A stretch of DNA of 64,000 bases from Edaphochlamys debaryana (GCA_016858145.1 JAEHOE010000040.1:849763-913762), one strand, 5' to 3'; shown: positions 24,192-37,092, numbered from the stretch's first letter. Numbers and translations: made by a program. Notes: generated from the letters alone by a model not told the origin.

Positions 24192-25667
24192 TCACGCGGC
24201 CGTGCCGTCCTTGGGCTCAAAGGCGAGAGCGACTCCGTTCATGCAGTACCGCAGCCCGGTGGGGGCGGGGCCGTCGTCAAAGACGTGGCCTAGGTGGCCA
24301 TGGCACTTGGCACAGCGGATCTCCGTGCGGACCTGTAGGACGGGGGAGAATCATGGGCGGGGGGGGGACATGGCGGGAAGCAAGCACAGAGGTCAGAGGG
24401 GGGCTGAGAGTGGCATGGCGCTTGCCAGCGAGCTGTAAGCCTTCCTCTATGCTCCAGGTTTGTTCCCCGCCAGGGCCTACGCGCCACCGCAAGGAAGGCT
24501 ATGACCCCTACCGCCCACCCGCATCAGCGCGGAGGCATAGAGCTTAGACGTCTGGATGTGGGGCTATTGAGGGGACCTCGTCCTGTACAACGAGCGCGGT
24601 GGCACAAGGCCTGCTGGCACCACCCGTCAGCTCCCTGGCGCTCACCATGAAGAAGTCCCTGTCGGTCACCTCCGTCACGGCCCCGGGCAGCGGCTGCCAG
24701 AAGCTGGGCCAGCCCGAGCCTAGGTGGGAGATGGGTTGGGGAGCGTGGCACAGACGCGTCGGGGGGGGGGGCGGAGGGGGATGGGACACGTGCCCCGCTC
24801 ACCGGTCCCACATGAGTGTCGTGGCTTCCACGGGTTCTACGGCAAGGTACACCCGGACTAGGGGCCCGGTAGGCAAACTCACCGCTCTCGTACTTTGCGG
24901 AGGAGTTGAACAGCGGCGACCCGCACCCGCCGCACTTGAAAGTCCCCTCTCGCTTCTCATAGTTGAGAGCGCTGCAATTAACCAGGTGTGCCCGCGGAGG
25001 CACGATGGGGGGGCACACGGATCAGTGTCGGCTTTCGCCCATGGTACCCATGCTGCGGGGCTCTGCACCTTAGCTCAGGGTCTGCTCTGCTCGCCACACC
25101 AGATCCCCCTCCTGCTTCTCCCTTTGCACGCCCGGAAACCCAGCCCGGGTCTGCCCGCTGATTGCACACCATTCATCCAATGACCCACCTCGTCCACCGC
25201 CGCTCAGTTGCAGCCCTCCGGAGCACCTCGTACTGCTCAGGGGTGAGCTTGCTGCGCCACTCGGCCTCGCTGTAGCGGACCTGGGGGGTGCACGCGGGCA
25301 ACCGCACAGCGCAATCAGCGTAGAGGAAACTTACCTTAGCACCCGCAGCCAGTCCCCTGGCCGCACCCCGGCTCCAGTGCATGCCCTAGGCCCTGAGCCC
25401 CACCTCTCCCACGCGCGCCTCCAGGTCCGCCTCGCTGGAGGTGGTGCCCGCCCGTGCGCTCATGGGCACTGCCACCAGCGCCGCGCCCAGGCCCGCGCCA
25501 AGCAGCGTGCGTCGGGCCAGCATCCTGCGGCGGGGCCCCGGGAGATGGTTAAGGTAAGCGCGTGCCCGCCCCCCAGAGGCAGAGACAGTAACCTGCGACA
25601 GCCCTCAAAAGGGCCTAACCACCAGTACCGGTATGCGGGGCCTACTGGCACACACTCACACGGCCAT
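24192..25667 (-). CDS. Peptide-methionine (R)-S-oxide reductase MsrB, about 174 aa
   Basis: Exons 25667-25660, 25524-25404, 25280-25189, 24971-24883, 24719-24646, 24332-24192; phases agree. The core is a textbook Msr[96 protein letters not shown] and CAKC are the zinc-binding pairs, and the Cys in RYCMN (about residue 158) is the catalytic thiol; it is Cys, not Sec. The enzyme reduces the R-epimer of methionine sulfoxide in proteins. The N-terminus carries [20 protein letters not shown] followed by ARA, which looks like a twin-arginine thylakoid-transfer signal, suggesting lumenal location. The 8-nt first exon is the least certain part: the frame stays open upstream and a transit-peptide exon could precede it. 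Confidence 0.88.
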
Positions 25668-26818
25668 CGTGAGGAAGGAAATCGCGGTCACCGCAGCACA
25701 GGCCCAGAACAACGGTGTGCTCCTACACGTCGGTTGTGGATAAGGTTGATAGGCGGCGGGGGGTGGCGGTAGCTAGGTACCCGGTAGCCAGGTATCTAAG
25801 CTGGGTACCTGAGCTGCTCGTCTACGCTGCTCTCGGGTAATGACCCACACGGGGCCCTACTTTGGCCTGCAATAGGACCCAGGTGTCGATGCTGAGAGGC
25901 GCCAGCTCCTTCCCCAAGTCTGGCTAGCTGGCTCTTCCCCACACCTGCTGGCCTTCCCCAGGGCTGCCCTTCCCCAAGCCTGGCTGGCCGGGTTTTGCCG
26001 GCACGGAGTGGTTTGGGGTATCGGTCGGGACACCTGGCTCGATACCTGCCTCGGTACCCTGGGTACCGTGCAACTGGGAGGCGCAGGCCCACCCACCACC
26101 ACACGCTCGCCCACAACACCCCGGTGTCCACACACCTATCCACCCACCTCGTCGCGGCAGGCTCAGCTCCGCCAGTCGCGCTCGCGTGCACCGCACGCGT
26201 TGTTGCCCTTGAGCCAAAAAGAGGGCGCATGGGACGGGAGCCCTGTTCGGGCAGGCGACACATGGCAGCATCCAGAACCGATGGATGAGGCGTGCCTCAC
26301 TACGGAGCCTTTCCAAGCAGATTACTTGCACATGAGCCAAGCGACCTACCAGCACGGTCTGCATTTGGCAGCAGGCAGTTGGGACTAGTCGGACTTCAGC
26401 AGGGGCACGTCAGCTCTAGCAGCTTTAGCACGCACACGCTGGTTCACGGTAGCTATGGCGCTAGAATGGGTCCGATTTGCTAATGCCGAGCGTCTGAGAG
26501 CGCGAGCGTGTCTGTGCGTGCAGAGACATCAGCATGTGCCTCATCAGCTCATCTCGCGCTCCCAGGCACACAGGGGCCGTGGCCCGCAGGGCCTACAGCT
26601 ACAAGCAGTCTAGGAGAAATAACGAATCGATGTGTGTGTCCAAGCTGGGCTCAGACTCACCTGCGGACCCCGGGGTCAGCGGCGTAGCGAGCGCACTCCG
26701 TTTATCGCTCGAGGGCCAGTCGCCAGTTTCAACACAGGCCTACACAACTGTTGGCATAAAGCAGTATGGCAGAACTGCTTAGGCGCGACGGGCTCCGTTG
26801 ACCAAGGAGAGCGCGGGG
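25668..26818. promoter_or_regulatory. Divergent intergenic region between MsrB and the SAM/ankyrin/IQ gene
   Basis: 1.15 kb with no supported exon. It contains scattered GGTACC-centred short repeats at about 25770-25810 and 26035-26072, and degenerate repeats of a cttccccaagcctggctggc type near 25912-25990. Both flanking genes are transcribed outward, so the promoters of both must lie here. Confidence 0.4.
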
Positions 26819-28085
26819 ATGCCAAAACTAGCTCCGGGCTTTGAGTTCGACCTTGAGTGGCATCGGGCGGTCCTTGCAGAATTCCCTAAGGTGAGAGGTG
26901 CAACTGTCAGCGGAGCTGGTGAAAGCTGTCGGCAATGCTCCCGCAGCTCGCGCAGCCCCACGCGTTCGTAGCTGTAACCAGTCCGTTTCCAGCAAATCTG
27001 GTATGCAGGAATATTGGATGGGGACTTAGGCGTGCTGAGCGCTTCGCCAGGCGTGCACCCGCACCACCCCACCCCCCGCCCCCACCCCCTTCGCTAGGCT
27101 CCCCTACGCGGGTACCCTGCCCCGTTGCGAAGAAGACCAGCTAGGTGCCTGCTGGGTAGCTGACTTGAGAGTTCTGTTGGGGCTTTTCGCAAACCCAACA
27201 GGATGACGATGCCTGGGTGGAGACCCTTCGCCGCCCTCCGGAATCGTGGGGCGCCGGCGAGGTTGCGCAATGGGCGCAAAGGCCCCGCGAGGATGGCGGC
27301 GGAGCGCTGGGCGATCTGCTATCAAGAAGGCTATGGGAGAACGCCATAGGTAGGTACGCCGGGGTGCCGGGCAGCAGACGGGCGGTACGCCCACAAGACG
27401 AGCGGTATGCCCGTTCGCTACCTGCCCTCCTCCACGGCCCCGGCGGTGCCTGCGTGCCGCGTATCATGTGGTACGCATACCGTGTGTAAGCAAACCCGAA
27501 AGATGGATACCTCCTTGCCCCCGACAGATGGATACCTCCTCTTGAGCAATGTCAAGCCCAGAGATGACGTGCCTGGTCCACCAACTACGCCAGGCCAGGA
27601 AGCAGGGGCAGCTGGGGGCTTGCGGCAGCAGTCACGGCCGGGACGGGCCCCCCCTCCCCCGGACGAGCTCGGCGACCTGGGTCGGGTGCTGGGGCTGGCA
27701 CCCCAGGCACGGCAGGCCCTCATACAGGTGGGGTGGGCTGCACGGGTGGGCACAAGCACATCTGGAGGTACTCGGGGCACCCGTACTTGTGCTCCTGCGG
27801 CCCTTTCTTGGCGGGCCCTGTGCAGTGACGTTCTGTCTTACGCCTCCCTGCCAGGCCGTGGCCGAGTTGCGCACGCTGCAGAACCGCATCGCGTACGGCG
27901 ACATCGTGCTGCGCCCTCCGCGGGCCGTCATCGAGCAGCACCAGCGGGCGGTGGAGGCAGCCGAGGGGTGGAGGGGCAAGCCGGTGGGAGGCACAGGCGC
28001 GGGCGGCGCCAAGCGCGTTCCGGGTCCTCAGCCCCTGGGCTCCCGGCAGCTGCACGACCGCTTCACGGGCGCTTGGGGGCCTGCG

Positions 28086-28121
<36 letters not shown>

Positions 28122-31100
28122 GGCGGTGGCGGTGGCGCAGCAGGAGCTGGGGTGGGCGCGCCTGGCGCTGCCGGCCGCAGGGTGGCCTTCTCGGAGCGGG
28201 AGCGCATCCTGGTCGATGCACAGCAGCAGGCGGCCGCAGCCGCAGCCAAGGCGAAAGCCGAGGCCGAGAAGGCCGCCAAGGGCCGTGCGAAAGACAAGGG
28301 AGCTGCCACCAGCAGCAAGCCCGGCCAAACAGTCATCATGGGGCAGACTCGAAGAGGGGAGAGCGCCAGCAAGGACGCACGCGCTGGCGGCAGCGCGGAT
28401 GCTGATGCAGCCGTAGGCTCAAAGCCGCACAGCACCGGACAAAGGGGCGGACTCGCCAGGGGCCGTGGCACCGAGGCGGGCTCGGGGGCCCAGAGTGAAG
28501 AGCCCTACTCAGACGAGGACTGGGAGGAAGGCAGTGACGGCGGTAGCAGCCGGCTTGCGGAGGCAGGAGACGACGATGCCGGTGACGCCCGCGGACGGGA
28601 CCAGGGCCGAGGCCGCGGCGGTGCGCGGGGCGCCATGGCCGAGATGCGGCGGCTGGCTGAGCTGGTGGCGGCACAGCAGGACGTGGCCAGGTGGGACCGA
28701 GGCAGGGGCAGAGGTGCTGCTTGCAAGCGGTGGCGTGCATGTTGGGGCGGTTGTGCCCATATCCAGCTCCCCATGGAACTGCTTGCGCGTGACCCGACCC
28801 GCGTGCGCCGTACCACACAGGAAGCTGCAAATCCTGCGCTTCGAGGGCCCCCAGGGCCTGGAGCGCCTTGAGGCGGAGCGGCGGGCGGCCGCGGCGGAGG
28901 CGGCTGCCCTGGTGGCTGCGGCCGCGGCGGCGGAGGCGGAGGCGCGGCGGGCTCGCGAGGCCCCTCTGCAGCTGGAGGCGGTGGAGGCTCGGGGCCGGGC
29001 GCTGCGGGAGGAGGGCGAGGCGCAGGGCCGGGAGGTGGACGACCTGGCCAAGGTGGGACAAGGGATGGGGGGATGTGGACCAGGAGGCCTTGACAGGAGG
29101 TTTGCACGCATTGCGTGTACATGTGCGTTGGCTTTGCCAGCCGGTGCTACTAGATGACGTGGAGAACCCACCGGCACGCGTTTCTCCCTGCCTGTGGCCC
29201 CCAGGTGCCTCTTCGCAAGGCCATGCGTAAGGCCGCGGCAGCCGCAGAGGCGGCCGCGGAGGAGCAGGACCGGCGCAGCGGCCGCAGCGGCTCCCAGGCG
29301 GGGACCGGCGCCCGCAGCGGCAGCGACAGCGAGGGCTTCTCGGGCGCTGGGCCCATGCGCGTGCTCCGGGGCGGCTGGCGGGACGTGGGCGGGGACAGCG
29401 CGGCGCGGGGGGACTCAGAGGGCGACGAGGACGGCCGCAGCAGCATACGCGAGGGCCTGAGCGCCGCCGGCCGGGCTCTGCTGGAGGAGGCCGATGCCGC
29501 CGAGGGCCGGGCTCCACCACGGAGAGCTCACGGGGAGGGAGAGCGGCGGTCGAGTGGAAGGGGAGGGGAGGCCGAGGAGGAGCGACCGGATCCCTGGGTG
29601 TACGATGAGCCGAGCGAGGAGGAGGACGCAGCCGAGGTGGCGGCGGCAGAGCGGGAGGCGGCGGCGGAGCGGCGGAGACGTCGCGTGGCAGCGCAGGTTA
29701 AGGCTCAGCCGTGGGCCGTGCCGGGGTTAAGGGACAGCGATGACGGCAGCGGGAGCCTTGGAGCTGGCCGCAGCAGCCAGAGCGGCACCGGCAGCGGCAG
29801 TGGCTCGGGGCGCGGTGGTCGCTCGGGGCCGGGCAGCCGCAGCGGCAGTGGTTTGAGCTCCGGCCCCCGCTCCGCTAGCCGGACGGTGTCGGGCAACTCG
29901 GCTGGGCGCACCGGCAGCGGCAGCTCTGGCCCTGCGTCCGGGACGTCGGCGGGGTATGGCGCCGGCGGCAGCTCAGGCCACATTGCCAGCGCCGTAACCT
30001 CTGCCACCGGCTTTGGTTCGGGGAGCTCTGGGCATCCTCCAGTCAGCAGCCGTGCGGCCTCAGGCCCCGCCTCAAGCTCCGCCCCCGGCACGACCTCCGC
30101 TGGCTCGGGGTGGCCTGCAAGCGGCAGTACCGGCACGCATCCCACCAGCGCCGCAAGCAGCGCAGGCGGTGGCGGAGGTCCAGCCCGCCCCGTCAGCGCG
30201 CGCTTGCCTTCCACCCCGGGGCCTCCTGGGACCCACCCATCCGCAGCCCACTTAGTCCGCGGCTCCCGCCGGTCGTCCGGTCCCGGCGAGCCGCCCTCCC
30301 CTTCCCCAGCACCCATCCCTCACGGCTTGGCCCCCGGCCCGGGTCCGCCCATGTGGCCGCTGGTGGGGCTCCCCCAGGGCACCGGCAGGGAGCCGGGCTC
30401 TCACGAGGTTCACCCGCCCTGGCCCCCGCCTGACCCCTACCGCACGGCCGACGAAGTGGCGGTGCAGCGGGTGAGGCCCGGTCGTGTGGGCGCTGGACAG
30501 AGCACTGGCGTTGCCCGGCAGGCGGATACTCATAAGGCCCTAATCCCCGCCCGCGGTATTCCTGCGTCCGCCCTTCCGTGCCCCTCCCCGCGTGCTACCT
30601 CCCCCCCTCCCCCCAGGTCCTGGCCCGGGGCGCCTCTACGCTGGTGCACCACACGCTCAAGTCCAAGCTGGCGCAGGACGTGACGCGGGCGGCGCACGGC
30701 ATCGCGCCCGCGGAGTCGGGCACTGCGGCCGGGGCGGCACCCACTCGTGGGGTCATGGGCGTGGGCATGACGGCCGCCCGGGGGCACGGCATGCCGGGGT
30801 ACGACGGCTACACGGCCGCCCCCGGGGAGCCCCGCGGGCCGCTGCCCTTCTTCCCGCCCGCCTCGCTCATGAAGAACCAGCGAGCAGCGGTGCACGAGGT
30901 GGGGTGGGGGGGTGGGGAGAGCAGGGGCTGGGGTGGGGCCTGAAGCGGTCTTGAGCCCGGCAGAGCGTGGGCAAACTGGTGAGCTGTGAGCATGGAGGAC
31001 CTGGTGTGGTTTGTTGCGAGTGCTGTGGTTCAGGAGCGAAACGGAGGCGGAGTGCTCCGGAATCGAGACGAAGCTGGACATCATCTGGTTATGCAGCAAG

Positions 31101-34100
31101 TGCCAACATGACAGCTACACTGATACAGCCCCTTTGGGTCCTGCGTTCCCGCCTCACCCCCAGGTGGAGCTCCGGCGGCAGATGGGCCTGCCCGTCACGC
31201 CCGACCTGGTGGCGGCACAGCTCATGTCTGCGCCACAGACCGCCCGCACCGTCATCCGGGTAGGGCGGAGGCGCTGCGCAGTCGGCGAGGCCCATGCCGG
31301 TATGCAGCAGCTTGAGCCAAGGCGCTCACCATACATTGCCCTTGCTGGCCTCTTGACTGTCAGGAGAAGCCCAAGCCTCCAGAGCCGGACGCGCAGATGA
31401 CGCAGCCGCAGGAGGCTGGTGAGTTCGGGTCAAGCGCTGGAGGCTGCACGGAAGCCTACCGGATATCGCGGTCGCCTCCTCGGACCCCTTCTTCTGGGCA
31501 ATCGACTCAGCTGTGCCCGCTGCCGCCTTTCCTCCCAAATACGCGCAGAGGACGGCACCATTACCTTCCAGTCCCGCTACGGCCTGGCCGTCTCGCCCTC
31601 CCCCAACGCGGGGCCCCGCGTGCACTTTGCCGACCCCCCCGCCACGGCCAGCCCCGCCACCGCCCTGCCGCGGCCCCGGCCCCGCCCCGCCTCCGCCCTC
31701 GCGGGTCCCAGCGCCGCAAAGAACCCCGTCTCCACCGGGGCCTGGCCCCTGGCCGGCGCATGGCCCATCGCCGGGGACCCGACCAAGATGGGGGAGCTCG
31801 ACCCCAGCGCAGGCCTCACACCGGACCCCAGCAGCGGTCTCGACATGCCGCCCTTACCGCATGGCCGGCTTGCCCCTCCCGAGGTGGCTGTCTGCGGGGC
31901 GGGGGACGCGCAGGACCGGCGGCTGCGGAGCGCCCTTGCGGCACGGAGCGCCGTAGCGGGTGCGGCCGCCGCGGCGTCGAAGCCCCCGGCATCGGGGGCG
32001 GGCCGCGGTGTGGGCCGCGGCGGGCCGGGGCGCTCCACCAGCACCTCCCGGCTGCGGGGCGCTGCGCGCATGGGCACGCTGCTGGAGGGCACCTGGGGCG
32101 ACCCGGGCCTACAGCAGTGGTGGGTCAGGGGAGGGAGGGAGAGGGGAGGGGTCAGCGGGACAGGCTTTGTGAAGGGGCACGAGTTGGAATGCCAAGCGTC
32201 TGGGTTGTGCGCTTTCCGGCGCTTAGTCGCCCCTCGCCTACCTCCGCCCCAACCGACCCGCTGCAGTGTTCGGGACGTGCTGGCCGTGCTGGACGGAGGG
32301 CAGGGCCCGCCCGTGCACCAGGGCCCGCGGGGGGCGGCGCAGCGCACTCCCTCGCCCTCCCGCTCCCCTGGGAGCGGGGCGAAACGCCCTCGGGGCTACC
32401 CCTCGCCCAGCAGCAAGTCACCAGGTGCGGGCCCCCAATCAGATGGGCACGGCCTGCTACAAGGGTCCTGGCGTGCACTCGATCTAGCTTTCTCTCACCG
32501 ACCGCCCCAATGCCATAATGTTTGCTTTCTCCAGGCCACAAGTCCCCGGGCAGCGGGGGGAAGGGCCCCACCCAGATCTACCGCTTCAAAGGCGGACAGC
32601 TGGTGTACACAGGTAAGAAGCAGGGGGGCAGGGAGCGTGGGGTCTCAGCCCTACAGGCACAACTGCTCCAACTGTTCCAAGGCCAAATGCCGTGCCACGA
32701 TAACTCTTGAGTATCCGGGCCTGCTGGCCCCCTGCGCCTCCGCCAGGCCGGCGGCCCCCCTTCGACGCCTCCCCCGACCCCCCCTACGAGCTGCCCGGCT
32801 GGACGCCCCGGCCCCTGGGCGATACCTGGACCAAGCGCGACGCCGAGCGCTGGGCGGGGGAGGTGTCTGCGGGCGTGCGGGGCAACAGCGAGCTGCACTG
32901 GGCCGCCAGCCGGGGGGACGGAGCGCGCATCGCGGAGCTGCTGCTGGGCATGGGTGGGGCGGGGTTGGGGGGCGGGGTCGGAAGGAGGGGGACCCACGCT
33001 CTGCAAGGCCGCCTCAGCAACCCCCTCCCGCAACCGCCCTCTGCAACACCCCTGTTGCAAGCACCCCTCCGCAACCACCTTTCCCCCCTTGCAGTCACTC
33101 CTCAGAAAGCCCCGAGCCTCGCCGCCCCTGCGCCCCGCCGTGCCCCTCCAGGTGACCCCGACTCCCGCCACGCCGCCGCCAACGCCCGCAACGCCTCCGG
33201 CGAGGCGCCCCTGCACCGGGCCGCGGGCTCCCGCGCGGGCAGTGCGCTGGCCGCCATGGAGCACCTCATCGCGGCGGGGGCGGAGGTGGACGCGCGGGAT
33301 GGGGCGGGGGCCACGCCCCTCATGTGGATCCTCACTGCTGGTGCGCCCCCCCCCCCCTGGACGGCTGCATACCCCCGCTGGCGCCGTTGCACCCTCGTCC
33401 GCTGGCGCCTTTGCTCCCTCGTCCGCTGCCCTAGCATCCCCTCGTGCCTGACCCCCTCCGCCCCCTTCCCCCCTGGTCCCGCAGGCGCCTGGCAGCCCGA
33501 GGGCTACGACCGCGTGGCGCTGCTGCTGCGGGCGGGGGCCAGCGTGGCGCCCTGCGACCAGGCGGGGGAGACGCTGCTGCACAAGGCAGGGCGGGGTTGG
33601 GGGGGCAGGCGCGGGAGTTGTGTGTGGAAGGAGGTGCAGGATAGTGGATTCCTTCTCGCCCGGGCACATAGCCGGGTTTGCTGCGCTGTCCGGCCAGCCC
33701 TCTTGCGGCCACCTCCTTTCACCCTTGCAACACCCGTGCCCACAGGCCGTCATCTACAACATCTGCTCCGGCCCTGGCGACATGGAGTCCAAGGGCGCGG
33801 TGGCCGCGGGCCTCGCAGAGCTGCTGGCGCTGCTGCTGCCCCTGGCCCGCGAGCAGCCGCCCGACTGGCACGACGAGGCCAGCCCCGAGGCGGTGGAGCG
33901 GGCGGCGGCGCGGCGGCTCAAGGTGGACGCCCGGGACCGACACGGCAGGTGGGGCGTAGGGCCGCAGGGGCCGGGGCACGGCGGTGAGTTTCTGAGCTGA
34001 TCGTACCGGTCACCCCCATACCCCACGCCCCCAGGACCCCGCTGCACATCTGCTGCGGCCGGCCCCACTCGCACCGCCACGGCATGGAGCACTGCTGCGT

Positions 34101-37092
34101 GGGCGTGCTGCTGGAGGGGGGCGCAGGTGGGCGGGGCAGCTGCGGTACATGCAGCCAGCGTTTGCCCCGTTGGCCGCCCTCGTGCCCCGATCCCCGTCTC
34201 TATCAAGCCCGCTCCTTATCCCCCAGACCCCAACGCGCTGGACGACTCGGGCCGCGCCCCCCTCCACTGGGTGCTGGCGGAGGGCGCCCTGGCGGCCCGC
34301 CTGCGCACCGCCAACGCCATCAACCACGCCAAGCGGGCCACGTCCAAGCCCAAGCAGCCGGCGGGGTGGGTGATGGTTGCTCTCTGTCCGTGTCTCTGCA
34401 TCCGCACGCTGCGCCTTACCCATACACAGCCCCTCACGACCGCTGCCCACACTGGCGCCCACTCACTCTCTGCCCCCCTGGCCCCTGCCCCAGGGCGCTG
34501 GTGTGGGTGGCTGAGCAGCTGCTGCGGGCGGGGGCCGACCCCAGCGCCCCCGAGGCCTCCCCCGCCGCCCACACGCCCCTGCACCTGGCCGCCCTGGCCC
34601 GCTCGGGGCCGCTGCTGCGCCTGCTGCTGCGCTTCGGGGCCGACCCGCGGCTGCGGGACGCGCAGGGGCGCAGCCCGGCGGACATCCTGCAGGCCGCCCT
34701 CAAGGGCGTCACGGACCGGGAGGAGGTGCGAGTGTGCGGGGAGGGCACCCAGGCGAGCGGACAGTGGGAGGGGAGGCCACACTCGACAGCCCGGCATGAC
34801 CTCAAGCTCTTGCCAACCTCACCCCGACCCGGCAGATGGCCCACCTCAACTCCCTCCTCGCCCTGGTGCGGGAGGGCGAGGCGGCCGCGGAGGAGCAGGC
34901 GGCGGCGGGGGCGGCGCGGGGCGGGGCCAGGGGGGCGCACCGGGCTGGGCGCAAGAAGAAGGCCAGGCCGCCCGGCCAGGAGCAGTGGGGCCTGGGCGGC
35001 GGCGGGGGCCCCAAGACGCTGAGGGAGCTCTACCGGGACCGCTTTGGGGAGAGCTCCGAGGAGGACAGCTCCGAGGGGGAGGCGGGACCAGCGAAAAGGG
35101 TGAGCCGTCGAAGGGCTGCGGGTGACCATGATTGGCTGGAGAAGCCCGCCTCTTCCACAAGCCGCCTTTCCGCAAACTCCCTTGCTGCAACCCGCCTTCT
35201 GCAAGCCCCCTTTTGCAAGCAGCCTTTCTGCAAACCCCCTTTTTGCAAACCCCCTGCGCAAGTCCCTTCTGCAAACCCCTTTCCGCAAACCCCCTTCTGC
35301 AACCACCCTTCTGCAACCACCCCTTCACGCCATCCCTATTTTCCGGAACGCCCGAAGGACGGCTCTCCGCCCACGCAGCAGGAGCTGGCGCAGGCCTACC
35401 AGGCGGCCATGCGGGCGGCACGGGGAGTGGCGGAGCCCGAGCCGGAGCCCTCGCAGGTTCCCTCCCGCAGAGACCCCGGCCCCGACGTCGACGCTCGGAC
35501 CGAGGCATCCTTTCCCGGATCCACCCATCTCGTTTCCCGGCCTGGGCATTCCAGCAGGGGCGGGGCGGCGCCACATCCAGGCCACACGGGCAGCAGCAGG
35601 CCCGGATCGGTCGGGGGAGCCGGCGGCTACGGCACGGACCCGAGGGCCCAGCGGGCCGCCACACGCATCCAGGCCTCCTTCCGGGGCCACAGGGAGCGGC
35701 AGCGCCTGGCAGCCACCGGAGTGCCCGTGCGATCGCGCCCGGCCCAGCCCCGCGGCCCGCCTTCGGCGCCGCCGTCTCCCCAGTACACGCCCTCTGGGTA
35801 TGGCTACGACCCCTCGTACGGCCAGTTCCGTCCTGCCGTACAGTACGGCCCCGAGCACGAGGCGGCTGCGGTACGCATCCAGGCGGCGCAGCGGGGCCGC
35901 ATGGCGAGACGGCGGCTGGCGCTGCGGAGGGCGGAGGCTCGGCGGCTGGCGGAGGAGCGGGCCCGGGCGGAGGAGGCGGTGCGGGCGGCTGCCGATCGGG
36001 CGAGGGCGGAGGCGGAGGTGCTGGACAGCGAGGGGCGGCCCTACGGCCCCGAGCACCGACGGGCTGCCATCCGCATCCAGTCCAGCTTCAAGGGCATGCG
36101 GGTGGGTGGGCGGGGCGGGCCTAACACTGTTTACCGAATCATGCTTCCCTCAAGCAGTTGCCCCGATCCCGCAACCTTGCTCCGTTCCCCAGTCCATCCC
36201 CAACTCCTCTCTCCCTCAGGCCCGGCAGCTGTACCGCGGGGTGCTCGAGGCCGCCGCCACCGCGGACGACCTGGACCTGAGCCTGGACGAGCACGAGCTG
36301 GAGCGAGCCATGGCGGCCGTGCAGGCGACCGGGCGGGGGGGCGGGGCGCACCGAGGCCGGGGCGCGGGCGAAGCGGCTGAGGTGGGCAGCGAGCTGGGCT
36401 CACCCAGGGCGCGGTACAGGGGCGCCGGCTCGGACGACGAATCGGTGGCGCCCAGTGTCGGTGGTGAGTGCGGGGTCTGAGGCAGAGGGGAAGGGTGAAG
36501 GGCAGTTGCGGGCGCATGGGCAGGGCGGCCGGACCTCGGCATGGAGCTTTGCGCCCAGGGGCAACGCAAGGCACTGCTCTTACCGCCACGGTGCTCCTCC
36601 CCCCCCCCAGGCTGGTCCGCCGCCTCCACGCCCGTGTCCCTGGGCCTGGGCATGGCCCCCGAGGCGCCCCCGCTCCACCCGCCCGCGCCCCGGCCCCGCT
36701 CCAAGCTGGGACCGCGCACCCGCTCCCGCCGCGCCGCGGCCTCAGCGGAGGGCGCCCCCGGCGTCGAGGCCGAGGCCGAGGCGGGTGGGGCCCGCAGCGC
36801 CAGCCGGCGCTCGCTGGTGCCGCAGGTGAGCATGACGGAGGACGGCCGCATCGCTGGGGACCTGGACGACCTGGACCTCCTGGACCTGCATGACGAGGAC
36901 CTGCAGGGGGAGGGGGAGAGCGAGGAGGAGGGGGAGTGGGACGAGGGGGACGACGGATCTCTGCCGTCAGGCGTGGCCATGGAGGAGGGCGAGGGCAGCC
37001 AGTCGGGTGGCGGCCAGGGGGGGACTGGCGGGGGCAGGTTCCGCTTCCCGGTGGTGCAGCACGGCGATGGCGATACGGACAGCGTGTTTTAG
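26819..37092 (+). CDS. SAM-like, ankyrin-repeat and IQ-motif protein, about 2289 aa, 23 exons
   Basis: Exons: 26819-26890, 27202-27349, 27528-27727, 27855-28690, 28821-29052, 29205-30470, 30617-30898, 31164-31259, 31364-31418, 31549-32119, 32267-32424, 32535-32612, 32747-32953, 33152-33340, 33485-33585, 33746-33948, 34035-34126, 34227-34365, 34494-34725, 34836-35099, 35379-36101, 36220-36463, 36611-37092; the whole model is in phase. aa about 33-120 resemble a SAM domain (GAGEVAQWAQ, LWENAIDGYLLL, LGRVLGLAPQARQALI). Then come a polyglycine run, an Ala/Glu/Arg-rich probable coiled coil and a Gly/Ser-rich stretch. Ankyrin repeats follow at about 1375-1715 (NSELHWAASRGD, GEAPLHRAAGS, GETLLHKA, GRTPLHICCG, GRAPLHWVLAEG, HTPLHLAALARSG). 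Three IQ motifs at about 1900, 1969 and 2036 (RIQASFRGHRERQRL, RIQAAQRGRMARRRL, RIQSSFKGMRARQL) predict calmodulin or centrin binding. The C-terminus is acidic. A scaffold role, perhaps ciliary or cytoskeletal, is inference only. The 33585 donor is GC. Confidence 0.82.
28085..28137 (+). repeat. (GGC/GGT)n microsatellite encoding polyglycine
   Basis: A run of GGC then GGT codons inside exon 4 of the SAM/ankyrin/IQ gene, coding about 17 consecutive glycines. It is likely length-variable between strains. Confidence 0.9.
35100..35378 (+). repeat. Intronic C-rich repeat with recurring ctgcaa-type motifs, open in frame with its flanking exons
   Basis: The putative intron between exons 20 and 21 of the SAM/ankyrin/IQ gene holds about ten copies of a degenerate ctgcaaaccccctt-type motif. 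A similar run occurs in the earlier intron at 33004-33090. The reading frame from 34836 to 36380 has no stop across this intron, so retention would insert 93 residues. I treat it as an intron because of the gtgagc donor, the cag acceptor and the low-complexity content. Confidence 0.6.

Noticed and set aside
26534..26844. Small plus-strand ORFs upstream of the SAM/ankyrin/IQ gene
   Set aside because: No codon or domain signal; the exon beginning MPKLAPGFEFDLEWHRAVLA at 26819 splices cleanly into the next exon and is the better start.
28336..29520. Long minus-strand ORF (394 codons) opposite the SAM/ankyrin/IQ gene
   Set aside because: Antisense of a GC-rich coding exon; Arg/Pro-rich shadow with no domain or splice logic.
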